Positions 1 through 7,270 are shown, counted from the first letter of the stretch. The stretch: DNA of 14,161 nucleotides from an uncultured Clostridia bacterium (GCA_937892135.1 CALAUK010000069.1:1-14161); one strand, 5' to 3'. A program made the numbers and translations. Notes: generated by a model from the sequence alone, not told the origin.

Positions 1-73
1 CATGATAGTCTACACCAAAAAACAAATCAAACACACAGTCTTCTTTGCTTGTTACACCAAAATATCCGCCCAT
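1..73 (-). CDS. PurF-like class II glutamine amidotransferase family protein, N-terminal fragment
   Basis: Only the first 24 codons are in the window; the gene runs off the left edge. The start is the ATG at 73-71, preceded by GGAG about 10 nt upstream and by a good promoter. The visible protein begins MGGYFGVTSKEDC and ends GVDYH. This aligns with the start of class II (Ntn-type) glutamine amidotransferase domains, which normally read MCGxFG or CGVFG. The combination MGG..FGV..KxDC..DLF.GVDYH resembles clostridial proteins annotated as amidophosphoribosyltransferase (PurF), the first step of purine synthesis. The residue that should be the catalytic N-terminal Cys is Gly here, so glutaminase activity by the usual mechanism is doubtful. 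The family call rests on a very short stretch; the phosphoribosyltransferase part cannot be seen. Confidence 0.6.
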   Translation of the reverse strand, partial: MGGYFGVTSKEDCVFDLFFGVDYH

Positions 74-121
74 ATTAGATAATCTCCATTTCTTTTTTCT
101 TATGATAAAACCAACATTGTT

Positions 122-150
122 ATTTTATCATATTTTATCTTAAATTTCAA
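122..150 (-). promoter_or_regulatory. Sigma-A type promoter for the purF-like gene
   Basis: On the minus strand TTGAAA (150-145) and TAAAAT (127-122) are separated by exactly 17 nt. Transcription would start near 115, giving a leader of about 40 nt before the ATG at 73. The rest of the 74-243 gap holds only A/T-rich sequence and the thrC terminator. Confidence 0.7.
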
Positions 151-206
151 TACAGTAAAGCTACAAAAAACAAATTATTTTTTATCTCTATTTTTCACTT
201 TTCAAC

Positions 207-235
207 AAAAAAACCGCCTTTTATAAAAAAGGCGG
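207..235 (-). terminator. Rho-independent terminator after thrC
   Basis: A 9-bp perfect stem (CCGCCTTTT at 214-222 with AAAAGGCGG at 227-235) closes a 4-nt loop. On the minus strand it is followed by seven T (213-207). It lies 8 nt beyond the thrC stop codon and ends that transcript. Confidence 0.9.
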
Positions 236-243
236 ACTTTTTA

Positions 244-1743
244 TTAACCTATGTTTAAAAATTCGCTTACAACGCTTCTCATCTGCTCTTTTTCACAGTT
301 TGTGTTAAATAAAACTGATTTATTCTTAAGACTTGATAAAGATTCTGGGATCTTCATATCGCTTCTTTCAGACAGAAGCTCCAAAAGCTCAAACTCGTCT
401 TTTCCCGCAACTGAAGCCACACCGTCAAGAGCAATCAAAACGCTCTGATTAAACTTAAACGGACTTGCAGTAGACAAAATAACGCTCTTTGTTTCGTCCT
501 TTGTCTCTTCCTTGTAATCATCGTATACTTTCTTGCCAACTGCAGTATGTGTATCCATAACATAGCTGTAATTTGCCTCAGTATCACAAATTGCCTCTGC
601 AGTTTCCTTATCGTTTGCACAACCTGCCCAGAAAAGCGCCTGAATCTTGTTTTTAACCTCTTTAGAAACCTCGTAAACGCCATCTGTGTTAAGCTTCTGC
701 ATAAGAGAAGAAACAACTGAATCATCTTCATACATATCATACAATAATCTTTCAAGATTACTTGATACCAAAATATCCATAGATGGTGATGTTGTCTGGT
801 AAAACTGTCTGTTTTTATTATAAACGCCTGTTCTTATAAAGTCAGTTAAAACATTATTCTCGTTTGATGCGCATATAAACTTGTTAACAGGAAGACCCAT
901 CTTCATAGCGTAATATCCTGCTAAAATATCACCGAAGTTACCTGTCGGCACAGTGAAGTTAACCTTATCGCCAAGCTTTATTTCTTCGTTACTTAAAAGG
1001 TCAGCGTAGGCACTAAAATAATAAACTATCTGAGGCATAAGTCTTCCCCAGTTGATTGAATTTGCGCTTGAAAGCTCAAATCCGTTCTGCGAAAGCTCTC
1101 TTGCATACACAGAATCGGTGAAAATTTTCTTAACACCTGTCTGCGCATCGTCGAAATTACCTAAAACAGCACATACAGACACATTATTACCCTCTTGGGT
1201 AATCATCTGCATCTTCTGAATTTCACTAACGCCTTTTTCAGGATAGAAAACAAAAATTCTTGTTCCCTCAACATCTTTAAAGCCCTCTAAAGCAGCTTTG
1301 CCCGTGTCGCCTGAAGTTGCAACCAAAATTACAATCTCCTTATCTGACTCGCACTTTTTAACTGATTTTGTTAAAAGGTGAGGCAAAATCTGAAGCGCCA
1401 TATCCTTGAAAGCACAGGTAGGACCGTGCCACAATTCCAAAACATAAACACTGTCAGACAATTTGTAAACAGGAGCAATATTCTCTGTTTCGAAATTCAC
1501 TTTGTTATACGCCTTATCAACGCACTCTCTTATTTCCTCTTCGGTAAAATCATCTAAAAACTCTTTAAAAATTACCGTTGCTCTGTCGTTATAAGTCATA
1601 TCTGACAAAGACTTAATAAATTCAAGAGAAAACTTAGGAAATTCTGAGGGTACAAAAAGGCCACCCTCTTTTGAAAGTCCTGTCTTAATTGCGTATGAAG
1701 CAGAAACGCTCACACTATTATCTCTGGTACTCTGGTATTTCAT
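244..1743 (-). CDS. thrC: Threonine synthase
   Basis: Cytosolic PLP enzyme that converts O-phospho-homoserine to threonine and phosphate, the last step of threonine synthesis. The 499-residue protein has the Thr_synth N-terminal domain (MKYQSTRDNSVSVSAS at the start, then GGLFVPSEFP) followed by the fold-type II PLP domain. The PLP lysine lies in HGPTCAFKDMALQ (about Lys113), and the phosphate-binding loop is ATSGDTGKAAL (about 142-152). Later motifs NSINWGRLMPQ and PTGNFGD are also typical. Length fits the long form of the family. The start is the ATG at 1743, 6 nt after a perfect GGAGG. The frame is open further upstream to 1779, but that extension would read through a terminator hairpin. 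The gene is followed by its own terminator. Only 24 nt separate its start codon from the end of the U-tract of an upstream terminator, so its expression must involve read-through or a promoter inside the end of the previous gene. Confidence 0.95.
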   Translation of the reverse strand: MKYQSTRDNSVSVSASYAIKTGLSKEGGLFVPSEFPKFSLEFIKSLSDMTYNDRATVIFKEFLDDFTEEEIRECVDKAYNKVNFETENIAPVYKLSDSVYVLELWHGPTCAFKDMALQILPHLLTKSVKKCESDKEIVILVATSGDTGKAALEGFKDVEGTRIFVFYPEKGVSEIQKMQMITQEGNNVSVCAVLGNFDDAQTGVKKIFTDSVYARELSQNGFELSSANSINWGRLMPQIVYYFSAYADLLSNEEIKLGDKVNFTVPTGNFGDILAGYYAMKMGLPVNKFICASNENNVLTDFIRTGVYNKNRQFYQTTSPSMDILVSSNLERLLYDMYEDDSVVSSLMQKLNTDGVYEVSKEVKNKIQALFWAGCANDKETAEAICDTEANYSYVMDTHTAVGKKVYDDYKEETKDETKSVILSTASPFKFNQSVLIALDGVASVAGKDEFELLELLSERSDMKIPESLSSLKNKSVLFNTNCEKEQMRSVVSEFLNIG

Positions 1744-1749
1744 AAAAAA

Positions 1750-1754
1750 CCTCC
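1750..1754 (-). promoter_or_regulatory. Ribosome binding site that fixes the thrC start
   Basis: Perfect GGAGG on the minus strand with a 6-nt spacer to the ATG at 1743. It selects this start over upstream in-frame codons at 1767 and 1779, the latter inside the terminator stem. Confidence 0.9.
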
Positions 1755-1767
1755 GAAAACTACGCAT

Positions 1768-1799
1768 AAAAAACCGCACACTGCATAAGCAGTGCGCGG
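1768..1799 (-). terminator. Strong terminator or attenuator between the ATPase gene and thrC
   Basis: On the minus strand the 11-bp stem CCGCGCACTGC / GCAGTGTGCGG (one G-U pair) closes the loop TTAT and is followed by six T (1773-1768). The single mismatch on the plus strand (A-C) becomes a G-U wobble on the minus strand, so the structure is functional in the minus direction. It starts 12 nt after the ATPase stop codon and ends 24 nt before the thrC ATG. It may act as a plain terminator for the ATPase gene or as an attenuator limiting read-through into thrC. Confidence 0.85.
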
Positions 1800-1811
1800 C
1801 GCATCTGCCTC

Positions 1812-2222
1812 TTATACGTATTTTTTAATATAGTCAGGAGCAGTATCTAAGTCCATGCTCAATGTGAACATAAATTCAATTTTATACTGTTCGCACAAAC
1901 CTTCAACATTCTTAAAGAAACTATCCAAGCCCTCTAAATCGTCACCAACAATTTTAAATATGCTGTCAACGAAAATATTTGTAATATCAAAGTTGTTTGA
2001 AATAAGTCCGCACAAAAATCCGTAAAACTCATCATAAGTCTTTAAAACGAATGCAGATGTATCAACAAGACGCACACTATGCTTGATATCAAACATATGT
2101 CTCTTGGTGTCATTTGAAACAAACACAACGTTACCCTGAGCAGTTTCGCCTGCTGTGTTAACGCTTTCAATCAAAGTCTTTGTTTTTCCTGAACCTTTTT
2201 TTCCGATTAAAACTTTTATCAT
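1812..2222 (-). CDS. Small P-loop ATPase of unknown function
   Basis: A 136-residue cytosolic protein starting MIKVLIGKKGSGKTKTLIE. The segment GKKGSGKTK (residues 7-15) is a clear Walker A motif, and a hydrophobic strand ending in Asp (NIFVD, about residues 86-90) is a plausible Walker B. There is no membrane segment, signal peptide or second domain. The protein is smaller than most P-loop NTPases and ends soon after the last predicted strand-helix unit. Similar small clostridial proteins are often loosely named ATP-binding or PilT-like; I see no evidence for a role in pili. The start is the ATG at 2222 because AAGGGGG lies just upstream with a spacer of about 7-8 nt; an upstream in-frame codon at 2273 has no such site. 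The gene has its own promoter and is followed by a strong terminator. Its biological role cannot be told from the sequence. Confidence 0.75.
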   Translation of the reverse strand: MIKVLIGKKGSGKTKTLIESVNTAGETAQGNVVFVSNDTKRHMFDIKHSVRLVDTSAFVLKTYDEFYGFLCGLISNNFDITNIFVDSIFKIVGDDLEGLDSFFKNVEGLCEQYKIEFMFTLSMDLDTAPDYIKKYV

Positions 2223-2334
2223 GATAGTTTCCCCCTTGAAATAATTTTTAACAACAAGATTAATTGAGCGCATACGCCCCGCATAAGCTTTAATATTATA
2301 AAAGCAAAAATAACTTTCTTGTTCTGTTTAGATT

Positions 2335-2363
2335 ATAATACCATAATTTGCAAAAGATTTCAA
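2335..2363 (-). promoter_or_regulatory. Promoter for the small ATPase gene
   Basis: On the minus strand TTGAAA (2363-2358) and TATTAT (2340-2335) are 17 nt apart. Transcription would begin near 2328, giving a leader of about 105 nt. The leader contains two CGCATA/CGCATA-type short repeats near 2270-2285 but no riboswitch that I recognise. Confidence 0.7.
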
Positions 2364-2393
2364 GTATTTATCATAATTTTAATAAAAAAATTC

Positions 2394-3737
2394 TTAAAGT
2401 CTCTTTTCAAGGCTCTCTTTCATCTCTTCAAACCCGGGTTTACCCAAAAGCGCAAACATATTTTTCTTATACGCCTCAACTCCCGGCTGGTCAAACGGAT
2501 TAACACCTAAAAGGTATCCGCTTATGCCACAGGCCTTGCAGAAGAAATAAATAAGCTTACCTAAATTAAACTCATCTAAGGAATCAATATTTATAACCAA
2601 ATTAGGCACTCCGCCGTCCGTATGAGCTAAAACAGTTCCCAAAAACGCCTTTTTGTTAACGAAATCAACAGTTTTTCCAGAAAGGAAGTTAAGTCCGTCA
2701 ACATTTTTTTCATCTTCTTTAATTTCAAGATTACGTCTCGGATTATTAACATTTAAAACTGTTTCAAACAAAATTCTTCTTCCGTCCTGAACATACTGAC
2801 CCATAGAATGAAGGTCTGTTGAAAAATCTGCTGCAGCAGGGAAAATTCCCTTTCCGTCTTTTCCTTCGCTCTCGCCGTAAAGCTGTTTAAACCACTCGGA
2901 AAAATAATGCAGTGACGGCTCGTAGTTTACCATCATTTCAATGCATTTTCCCTTGTTATATAACACATTTCTGACTGCTGCATACTGATAGCAGATATTT
3001 TTTTCTATGTCAGGATTTTTGTATTCTTCCATTCCCTCTTTTGCGCCATCCATCAGCTTGTCAATGTCAGCACCGCTTACTGCAATCGGCAAAAGTCCAA
3101 CCGCTGTAAGAACACTGTATCTTCCGCCAATATCATCGGGAATAACAAATGTTTCATATCCCTCTTCATCGCAAAGATTCTTAAGTGCACCTCTTTTTGC
3201 GTCAGTTGTTGCAAAAATTCTTTCTTTTGCCCCGTCTTTTCCGTACTTTTTCTCGCAAAGCTCTTTAAATATACGAAAAGCAACGGCAGGCTCAGTAGTT
3301 GTGCCTGATTTTGAAATTATGTTAATTGAAAAATCTCTGTCACCGATAACATCAATAAGGTCTAAAATATATGTTGAACTTATTGAATTTCCCGCAAAGT
3401 ATATTTCAGGTGTTTTTCTTACTTCTTTTGAAGCACAGTTGTAAAAGCTGTGACGAAGAGCGTCAATTACTGCTCTTGCACCAAGATAAGAGCCTCCTAT
3501 GCCTATTACGATAAGAACATCAGAATTTTCCTGAATTTTTTTCGCAGCAGCTTTTATGCGGCAAAACTCTTCTTTATCGTATTCCTCGGGCCAGTTAAGC
3601 CATCCTAAAAAGTCATTTCCTGCGCCGTTTTTATTGTGAAGCATATCGTGACAAACTTTCACCATCTTTGCCATAGAGTCTATTTCTCTTTTTTCAATAA
3701 AATCTTTTGCCTTTGAATAATCAAAGCTTATTCCCAT
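2394..3737 (-). CDS. pgi: Glucose-6-phosphate isomerase
   Basis: Cytosolic enzyme interconverting glucose 6-phosphate and fructose 6-phosphate in glycolysis and gluconeogenesis. The 447-residue protein is of the short bacterial (Bacillus/Clostridium) type. Visible motifs in order: IGIGGSYLGA (about 78-87), the sugar-phosphate loop ISKSGTTTEPA (about 141-151), signature 1 GGRYSVLTAVG (about 204-214), the acid/base region GESEGKDGKG (about 288-297), DLHSMGQ with the active-site His (about 308-314), and signature 2 GVNPFDQPGVEAYKK with the active-site Lys (about 411-425). The start is the ATG at 3737, placed 4 nt after AAAGGTGAG; a GTG at 3746 lies inside that ribosome binding site and is unlikely. 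It begins 16 nt after the aroC stop, so the two are co-transcribed. No hairpin is visible after the stop codon, so read-through into the ATPase gene is possible. Confidence 0.95.
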   Translation of the reverse strand: MGISFDYSKAKDFIEKREIDSMAKMVKVCHDMLHNKNGAGNDFLGWLNWPEEYDKEEFCRIKAAAKKIQENSDVLIVIGIGGSYLGARAVIDALRHSFYNCASKEVRKTPEIYFAGNSISSTYILDLIDVIGDRDFSINIISKSGTTTEPAVAFRIFKELCEKKYGKDGAKERIFATTDAKRGALKNLCDEEGYETFVIPDDIGGRYSVLTAVGLLPIAVSGADIDKLMDGAKEGMEEYKNPDIEKNICYQYAAVRNVLYNKGKCIEMMVNYEPSLHYFSEWFKQLYGESEGKDGKGIFPAAADFSTDLHSMGQYVQDGRRILFETVLNVNNPRRNLEIKEDEKNVDGLNFLSGKTVDFVNKKAFLGTVLAHTDGGVPNLVINIDSLDEFNLGKLIYFFCKACGISGYLLGVNPFDQPGVEAYKKNMFALLGKPGFEEMKESLEKRL

Positions 3738-3741
3738 TTTT

Positions 3742-3750
3742 CTCACCTTT
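3742..3750 (-). promoter_or_regulatory. Ribosome binding site that fixes the pgi start
   Basis: AAAGGTGAG on the minus strand lies 4 nt before the ATG at 3737 in the 16-nt aroC-pgi gap. It contains the alternative in-frame GTG (3746-3744), which argues against that codon as the start. Confidence 0.8.
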
Positions 3751-3753
3751 CTC

Positions 3754-4884
3754 TTAATATACTTTTTTTATTGCATTTTTAAGAACATTAAAATCGTCAG
3801 AATCATATTTATCTAAAATAACCTTTGCAATTTCAAAAGCACACACAGTTTCTAAAACAATACTTGCCGCACTTACAGCGCATATATCGCTTCTTTCAAC
3901 TGTTGCCTTAACATTTTCTTTAGTTATAATATCAACTGTGTCAAGAGGAGTGTAAAGCGTTGGAATAGGCTTCATAAATGCCCTTATAACGATATCCTCG
4001 CCATTAGACATTCCGCCCTCAATTCCTCCTGCGCGGTTTGTTTTTCTCTTGTAGTCTCCATCTTCAAAATAGATTTCATCGTGAGCCGAAGAGCCAAAGC
4101 GATATGCGTTTTTAATTCCCTCGCCTATTTCAACGGCCTTTATAGCCTGAACAGACAAGATCGCACCGCCTAATATACTGTCTAGTTTTCTGTCATACTG
4201 GGCGTAGCTTCCAAGCCCCACCGGAACATTTTTTACAATAATCTCAATAACTCCGCCAAGGCTTTCTCCTTTTTTCTTTGCCTCGTCAATAAGCTCTCTT
4301 GCCTCGTTTTCTTTTTCTTCATCATACATTCTCAAATCGGAGGCATCAATTCTATTTTCAAAATCCTTAGAAGAATAGTCTGACTCATCTTTCACACTGC
4401 CTATCGAAACAACCCTTGATAAAACCTTTATTCCTAAGTTCTCCAAAAGCTCTGCGCAAACAGCACCAACCGCAGTTCTTATCGCAGTTTCTCTTGCAGA
4501 GGCTCTTTCTAACACATTTCGTATATCTTCATGACCATATTTAAGAGAGCCCGTTAAATCAGCATGACCAGGTCTTGGAGTCGTAACCTTTCTTTCATCT
4601 GTGCACGATTCGTCCCCCATAATATGTTCCCAATTTCCAAAATCTTTATTCTCAATCATAAGCGCAATAGGACTTCCCAAAGTAAGCCCTCCTCTTACGC
4701 CTGATAAAATCGAAACTCTGTCTTTTTCAATTTTCATACGTCCGCCTCTTCCGTATCCACCCTGGCGGAGCGCGAGATATTTATTTATTCTTTCTTTATC
4801 AACAGGCAAGTTAGAGCACATACCCTCCAAAATTGCCACAAGGCATTTTCCATGAGTTTCTCCTGCTGTTAAAAATCTGAGCAT
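3754..4884 (-). CDS. aroC: Chorismate synthase
   Basis: Converts 5-enolpyruvylshikimate 3-phosphate to chorismate using reduced FMN, the last step of the shikimate pathway. The 376-residue protein matches the family length. Motifs: GETHGKCLVAILEGM near the N-terminus (8-22; family signature 1, with active-site His11), the FMN-binding RQGGYGRGGRM (40-50), PGHADLTGSLKYGHEDIR (105-122), ERASARETAIR (126-136), GIEGGMSNGEDI, and RSDICAVSAASIV, the last with small deviations from the usual consensus (Ile after RSD, Ser for the usual Pro). The start is the ATG at 4884, 6 nt after AAAGGGTG; the frame is open further upstream only from a GTG at 4914 that sits at the expected transcription start. It has its own promoter and is followed after 16 nt by pgi. 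The pairing with pgi has no obvious pathway logic. Confidence 0.95.
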   Translation of the reverse strand: MLRFLTAGETHGKCLVAILEGMCSNLPVDKERINKYLALRQGGYGRGGRMKIEKDRVSILSGVRGGLTLGSPIALMIENKDFGNWEHIMGDESCTDERKVTTPRPGHADLTGSLKYGHEDIRNVLERASARETAIRTAVGAVCAELLENLGIKVLSRVVSIGSVKDESDYSSKDFENRIDASDLRMYDEEKENEARELIDEAKKKGESLGGVIEIIVKNVPVGLGSYAQYDRKLDSILGGAILSVQAIKAVEIGEGIKNAYRFGSSAHDEIYFEDGDYKRKTNRAGGIEGGMSNGEDIVIRAFMKPIPTLYTPLDTVDIITKENVKATVERSDICAVSAASIVLETVCAFEIAKVILDKYDSDDFNVLKNAIKKVY

Positions 4885-4890
4885 CAAAAA

Positions 4891-4898
4891 CACCCTTT
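4891..4898 (-). promoter_or_regulatory. Ribosome binding site that fixes the aroC start
   Basis: AAAGGGTG on the minus strand, 6 nt before the ATG at 4884. It supports the start MLRFLTAGETHG, which is where the chorismate synthase family begins. Confidence 0.75.
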
Positions 4899-4918
4899 CG
4901 CCAAAAACTTCCACTTAT

Positions 4919-4947
4919 AGTTTACATCAAACAGAAGAAAAAATCAA
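4919..4947 (-). promoter_or_regulatory. Probable promoter for aroC-pgi
   Basis: On the minus strand TTGATT (4947-4942) and TAAACT (4924-4919) are 17 nt apart, each matching four of six consensus bases. The -35 element overlaps the T-rich tail of the ackA terminator. The leader would be about 28 nt. Confidence 0.5.
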
Positions 4948-4948
4948 T

Positions 4949-4980
4949 AAAAATCCGCAAGATAATTCTTGCGGATTTTT
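4949..4980 (-). terminator. Rho-independent terminator after pta-ackA
   Basis: A 13-bp perfect inverted repeat (AAAAATCCGCAAG at 4949-4961 with CTTGCGGATTTTT at 4968-4980) closes a 6-nt loop. On the minus strand it ends in a T-rich tract. It begins 12 nt after the ackA stop codon. The A/T symmetry means it could also work in the other direction, but no plus-strand gene ends here. Confidence 0.9.
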
Positions 4981-4992
4981 ATTTTATATTTT

Positions 4993-6183
4993 TTAGCCTA
5001 CCAAAGCTTTTGTTTCAAGAGCAATCATAAGCTCCTCGTTTGTAGGAATAACAAGAGTTTTAACTGTTGCACCGGAAGCAGAAATATCATTTTCGCCTCT
5101 TAGCTTGTTAGCCTCCATGTCAACTTTAATTCCCATAAACTCAAGACCTTCTGTCATCTTAGCACGCATTGCGCTGTCGTTTTCACCGATACCTGCTGTG
5201 AATACCACTGCGTCAACACCGCCCATAGCAGCTGCATAAAAACCGATGTAGCGTTTGATTGCATATATAAACATATCAAGCGCAAGTGCTGCTCTCTCGT
5301 TACCCTCGTCAGCAGCTTTTGCAAGGTCACGGAAGTCACTGCTTATGCCGGATACACCCATAACACCGCTCTTCTTATTTAAAAGTGTGTCAACTGCTTT
5401 TGCATCTATGCCTTTCTTCTCCATAATGAAAGGAAGAATAGCGGGGTCAATATCACCACTTCTTGTTCCCATAAGTGTTCCTGCCAAAGGAGTAAAGCCC
5501 ATTGATGTATCAACGCTCTTACCGCCGTCTATTGCAGTTACAGAAGAACCGTTACCTAAGTGACATGTGATAATCTTTAAATCTTCGATGTTCTTATTAA
5601 GCATCTTAGCCGCACGCATAGCAACATATTTGTGGCTTGTTCCGTGGAAGCCGTATCTTCTGATTTTGTATTCATCATAAAACTCATAAGGAATAGCGTA
5701 CATATATGCCTTTTTGGGCATTGTCTGATGGAAAGCTGTGTCAAATACTGCAACCTGCTTAACGCCGGGCATAACCTCTTCACAAGCTGTTATACCTGTA
5801 AGGTTTGCGGGATTGTGCAAAGGAGCAAGCTCGCTGCACTTTTCAATAGCAGCCTTAACCTCATCATCAATTACAACGCTTCCTGCAAAATACTCGCCGC
5901 CGTGAACAACTCTGTGACCAACTGCGCCGATTTCGTCCATTGACTTTATTACACCGTGCTTTTCATCAATCAAAGCATTAATAACAAGCTTTATTGCATC
6001 TGCATGGTTTTCCATCTTCTGTTCAATAACAGCATCTTCTTTTCCTGCGGGTTTATGAGTAAGCTTAGAGCCCTCAATACCTATTCTTTCGCAAAGACCC
6101 TTTGCGATTACGTCGTTGTTATCAGTGTTAATAAGCTGATACTTCAAAGAAGAGCTTCCTGCATTAATAACTAATACTTTCAT
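4993..6183 (-). CDS. ackA: Acetate kinase
   Basis: Transfers the phosphate of acetyl phosphate to ADP, giving acetate and ATP; the energy-yielding end of the Pta-AckA route in fermenting bacteria. The 396-residue cytosolic protein has the standard family length. Motifs: NAGSSSLKYQ (7-16, signature 1), GHRVVHGGE with the substrate-binding Arg (89-97, Arg91), VFDTAFHQTMP with the catalytic Asp148, RRYGFHGTSHKYV with His180, the phosphate loop CHLGNGSSVTAI (207-218), MGTRSGDIDP with Arg241, and FTAGIGEND, the adenosine-binding loop. Near the C-terminus PTNEELMIA carries the conserved Glu. The ATG at 6183 is preceded by AAAGGAG with an 8-nt spacer. The gene starts 19 nt after the pta stop and is followed by a terminator, so pta-ackA is a compact operon. 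Confidence 0.98.
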   Translation of the reverse strand: MKVLVINAGSSSLKYQLINTDNNDVIAKGLCERIGIEGSKLTHKPAGKEDAVIEQKMENHADAIKLVINALIDEKHGVIKSMDEIGAVGHRVVHGGEYFAGSVVIDDEVKAAIEKCSELAPLHNPANLTGITACEEVMPGVKQVAVFDTAFHQTMPKKAYMYAIPYEFYDEYKIRRYGFHGTSHKYVAMRAAKMLNKNIEDLKIITCHLGNGSSVTAIDGGKSVDTSMGFTPLAGTLMGTRSGDIDPAILPFIMEKKGIDAKAVDTLLNKKSGVMGVSGISSDFRDLAKAADEGNERAALALDMFIYAIKRYIGFYAAAMGGVDAVVFTAGIGENDSAMRAKMTEGLEFMGIKVDMEANKLRGENDISASGATVKTLVIPTNEELMIALETKALVG

Positions 6184-6202
6184 TTTTATATCTCCTTTAA
6201 AA

Positions 6203-7207
6203 TTATTTATTCATAGCCTGTGCCTGAACACATGTGATTGCACAAACACCAACGATATCGTCTGCGCTGCAACCTCTTGAAAGGTCATTTATGGGCATTG
6301 CGATACCCTGAGTTACGGGGCCGTATGCCTCTGCCTTTGCAAGTCTCTGAACAAGCTTGTAACCGATATTACCTGCATCAAGGTCAGGGAATACCAATAC
6401 GTTAGCCTTACCTGCTACCTTAGAATCGGGAGCCTTTGACTTACCGATTGAGGGAACGATAGCAGCATCAAGCTGAAGCTCACCATCAACATTAAGTTCA
6501 GGATAGCTTTCCTTACAAATTCTTGTTGCTTCAACAACCTTGTCAACATCAGCGTGCTTAGCGCTTCCCATTGTTGAGTGAGAAAGCATAGCAACAAATG
6601 CTTCTTTTTCTGTTAAAAGCTCAAAAGACTCAGCACTGCAAGCTGCGATAGCTGCAAGTCTTTCCGGGTCAGGATTCTGCTCAAGACCGCTGTCTGCGAA
6701 AATAAATGTACCGTCTGCACCATATTCGCAATCCGGAACAACCATAACGAAGAAAGCAGAAACTAACTTAATGCCGGGCTTTGTTTTGATAATCTGAAGT
6801 GAGGGACGAAGAGTGTTTGCTGTTGAGTGACAAGCACCTGAAACAACACCATCTGCATCGCCTGCTTTAACCATAAGACAAGCATAATACATATAATCGC
6901 CAAGAGCCTGCTTCTTAGCCTCTTCGTATGTTAAGCCCTTGGATTTTCTAAGCTCAACAAAAAGGTTTAAGTATTCTTCTGTTTTCTCATATGTAAAGGG
7001 GTCAATAACAGTTGCGCCTGAAATATCATAACCTGCGCCGTACTTTGAAACCTCTTCAGGAGTGCCTATAATAACGATATTGGCAATTCCCTCTTTTAAG
7101 ATTTTTTCAGCAGCCTCAAAAGTTCTTGCATCCATAGACTCAGGAAGCACGATTGTCTTCTTGTCTGCTTTTGCTCTTTCCTTAATTCTTTCTAAAAACT
7201 GACTCAT
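6203..7207 (-). CDS. pta: Phosphate acetyltransferase
   Basis: Converts acetyl-CoA and phosphate to acetyl phosphate and CoA, the substrate for AckA encoded just downstream. At 334 residues it is the short, single-domain (PTA_PTB) form usual in Gram-positives, without the N-terminal regulatory domain of the enterobacterial enzyme. Motifs: MSQFLERIKERAKADKKTIV then LPES at the start, GACHSTANTLRPSLQIIKT in the middle, DCEYGADGTFIFADSGLEQ (substrate site with the family-typical NPDPERLA after it), LVFPDLDAGNIGYKL, and GPVTQGIAMPINDLSRGC near the end. The ATG at 7207 follows GGGAGG with a spacer of 9 nt. It has a strong promoter and a small hairpin in its leader. I saw no obvious catabolite-control (cre) box by eye. 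Confidence 0.98.
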   Translation of the reverse strand: MSQFLERIKERAKADKKTIVLPESMDARTFEAAEKILKEGIANIVIIGTPEEVSKYGAGYDISGATVIDPFTYEKTEEYLNLFVELRKSKGLTYEEAKKQALGDYMYYACLMVKAGDADGVVSGACHSTANTLRPSLQIIKTKPGIKLVSAFFVMVVPDCEYGADGTFIFADSGLEQNPDPERLAAIAACSAESFELLTEKEAFVAMLSHSTMGSAKHADVDKVVEATRICKESYPELNVDGELQLDAAIVPSIGKSKAPDSKVAGKANVLVFPDLDAGNIGYKLVQRLAKAEAYGPVTQGIAMPINDLSRGCSADDIVGVCAITCVQAQAMNK

Positions 7208-7235
7208 TTATTATTCCTCCCTAAAATATATGTCT

Positions 7236-7250
7236 GCTGTTTTTAACAGC
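7236..7250. repeat. Small hairpin in the pta leader
   Basis: GCTGTT (7236-7241) and AACAGC (7245-7250) form a 6-bp stem with a 3-nt loop. It lies in the pta 5' leader, about 29 nt before the start codon and upstream of the ribosome binding site. No U-tract follows on either strand, so it is not a terminator. It may stabilise the mRNA or have no function. Confidence 0.5.
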
Positions 7251-7270
7251 TTAAATTTTTACCAAAATAT

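Noticed and set aside
1744..1779. Longer thrC start at 1779 giving an N-terminal MRFFMRSFRRFF extension
   Set aside because: It would start inside the terminator hairpin, has no ribosome binding site, and the family begins at MKYQSTRD, which has a perfect GGAGG before it.
1744..1820. T-box or classic threonine attenuator before thrC
   Set aside because: No T-box sequence or specifier stem is visible, and the short frame across the hairpin has no Thr codons. Only the terminator itself is supported.
1812..2222. PilT twitching motility ATPase
   Set aside because: The protein is far too short and only the Walker A resembles PilT; no Asp box or His box is visible and no pilus genes are nearby.
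4885..4914. Longer aroC start (GTG at 4914)
   Set aside because: It lies at the expected transcription start; the ATG at 4884 has a good ribosome binding site and matches the family N-terminus.
5632..5943. Plus-strand open frame opposite ackA, and similar open frames opposite pgi, aroC and uvrA
   Set aside because: They are shadows of strongly supported genes, with no ribosome binding site or recognisable protein pattern.
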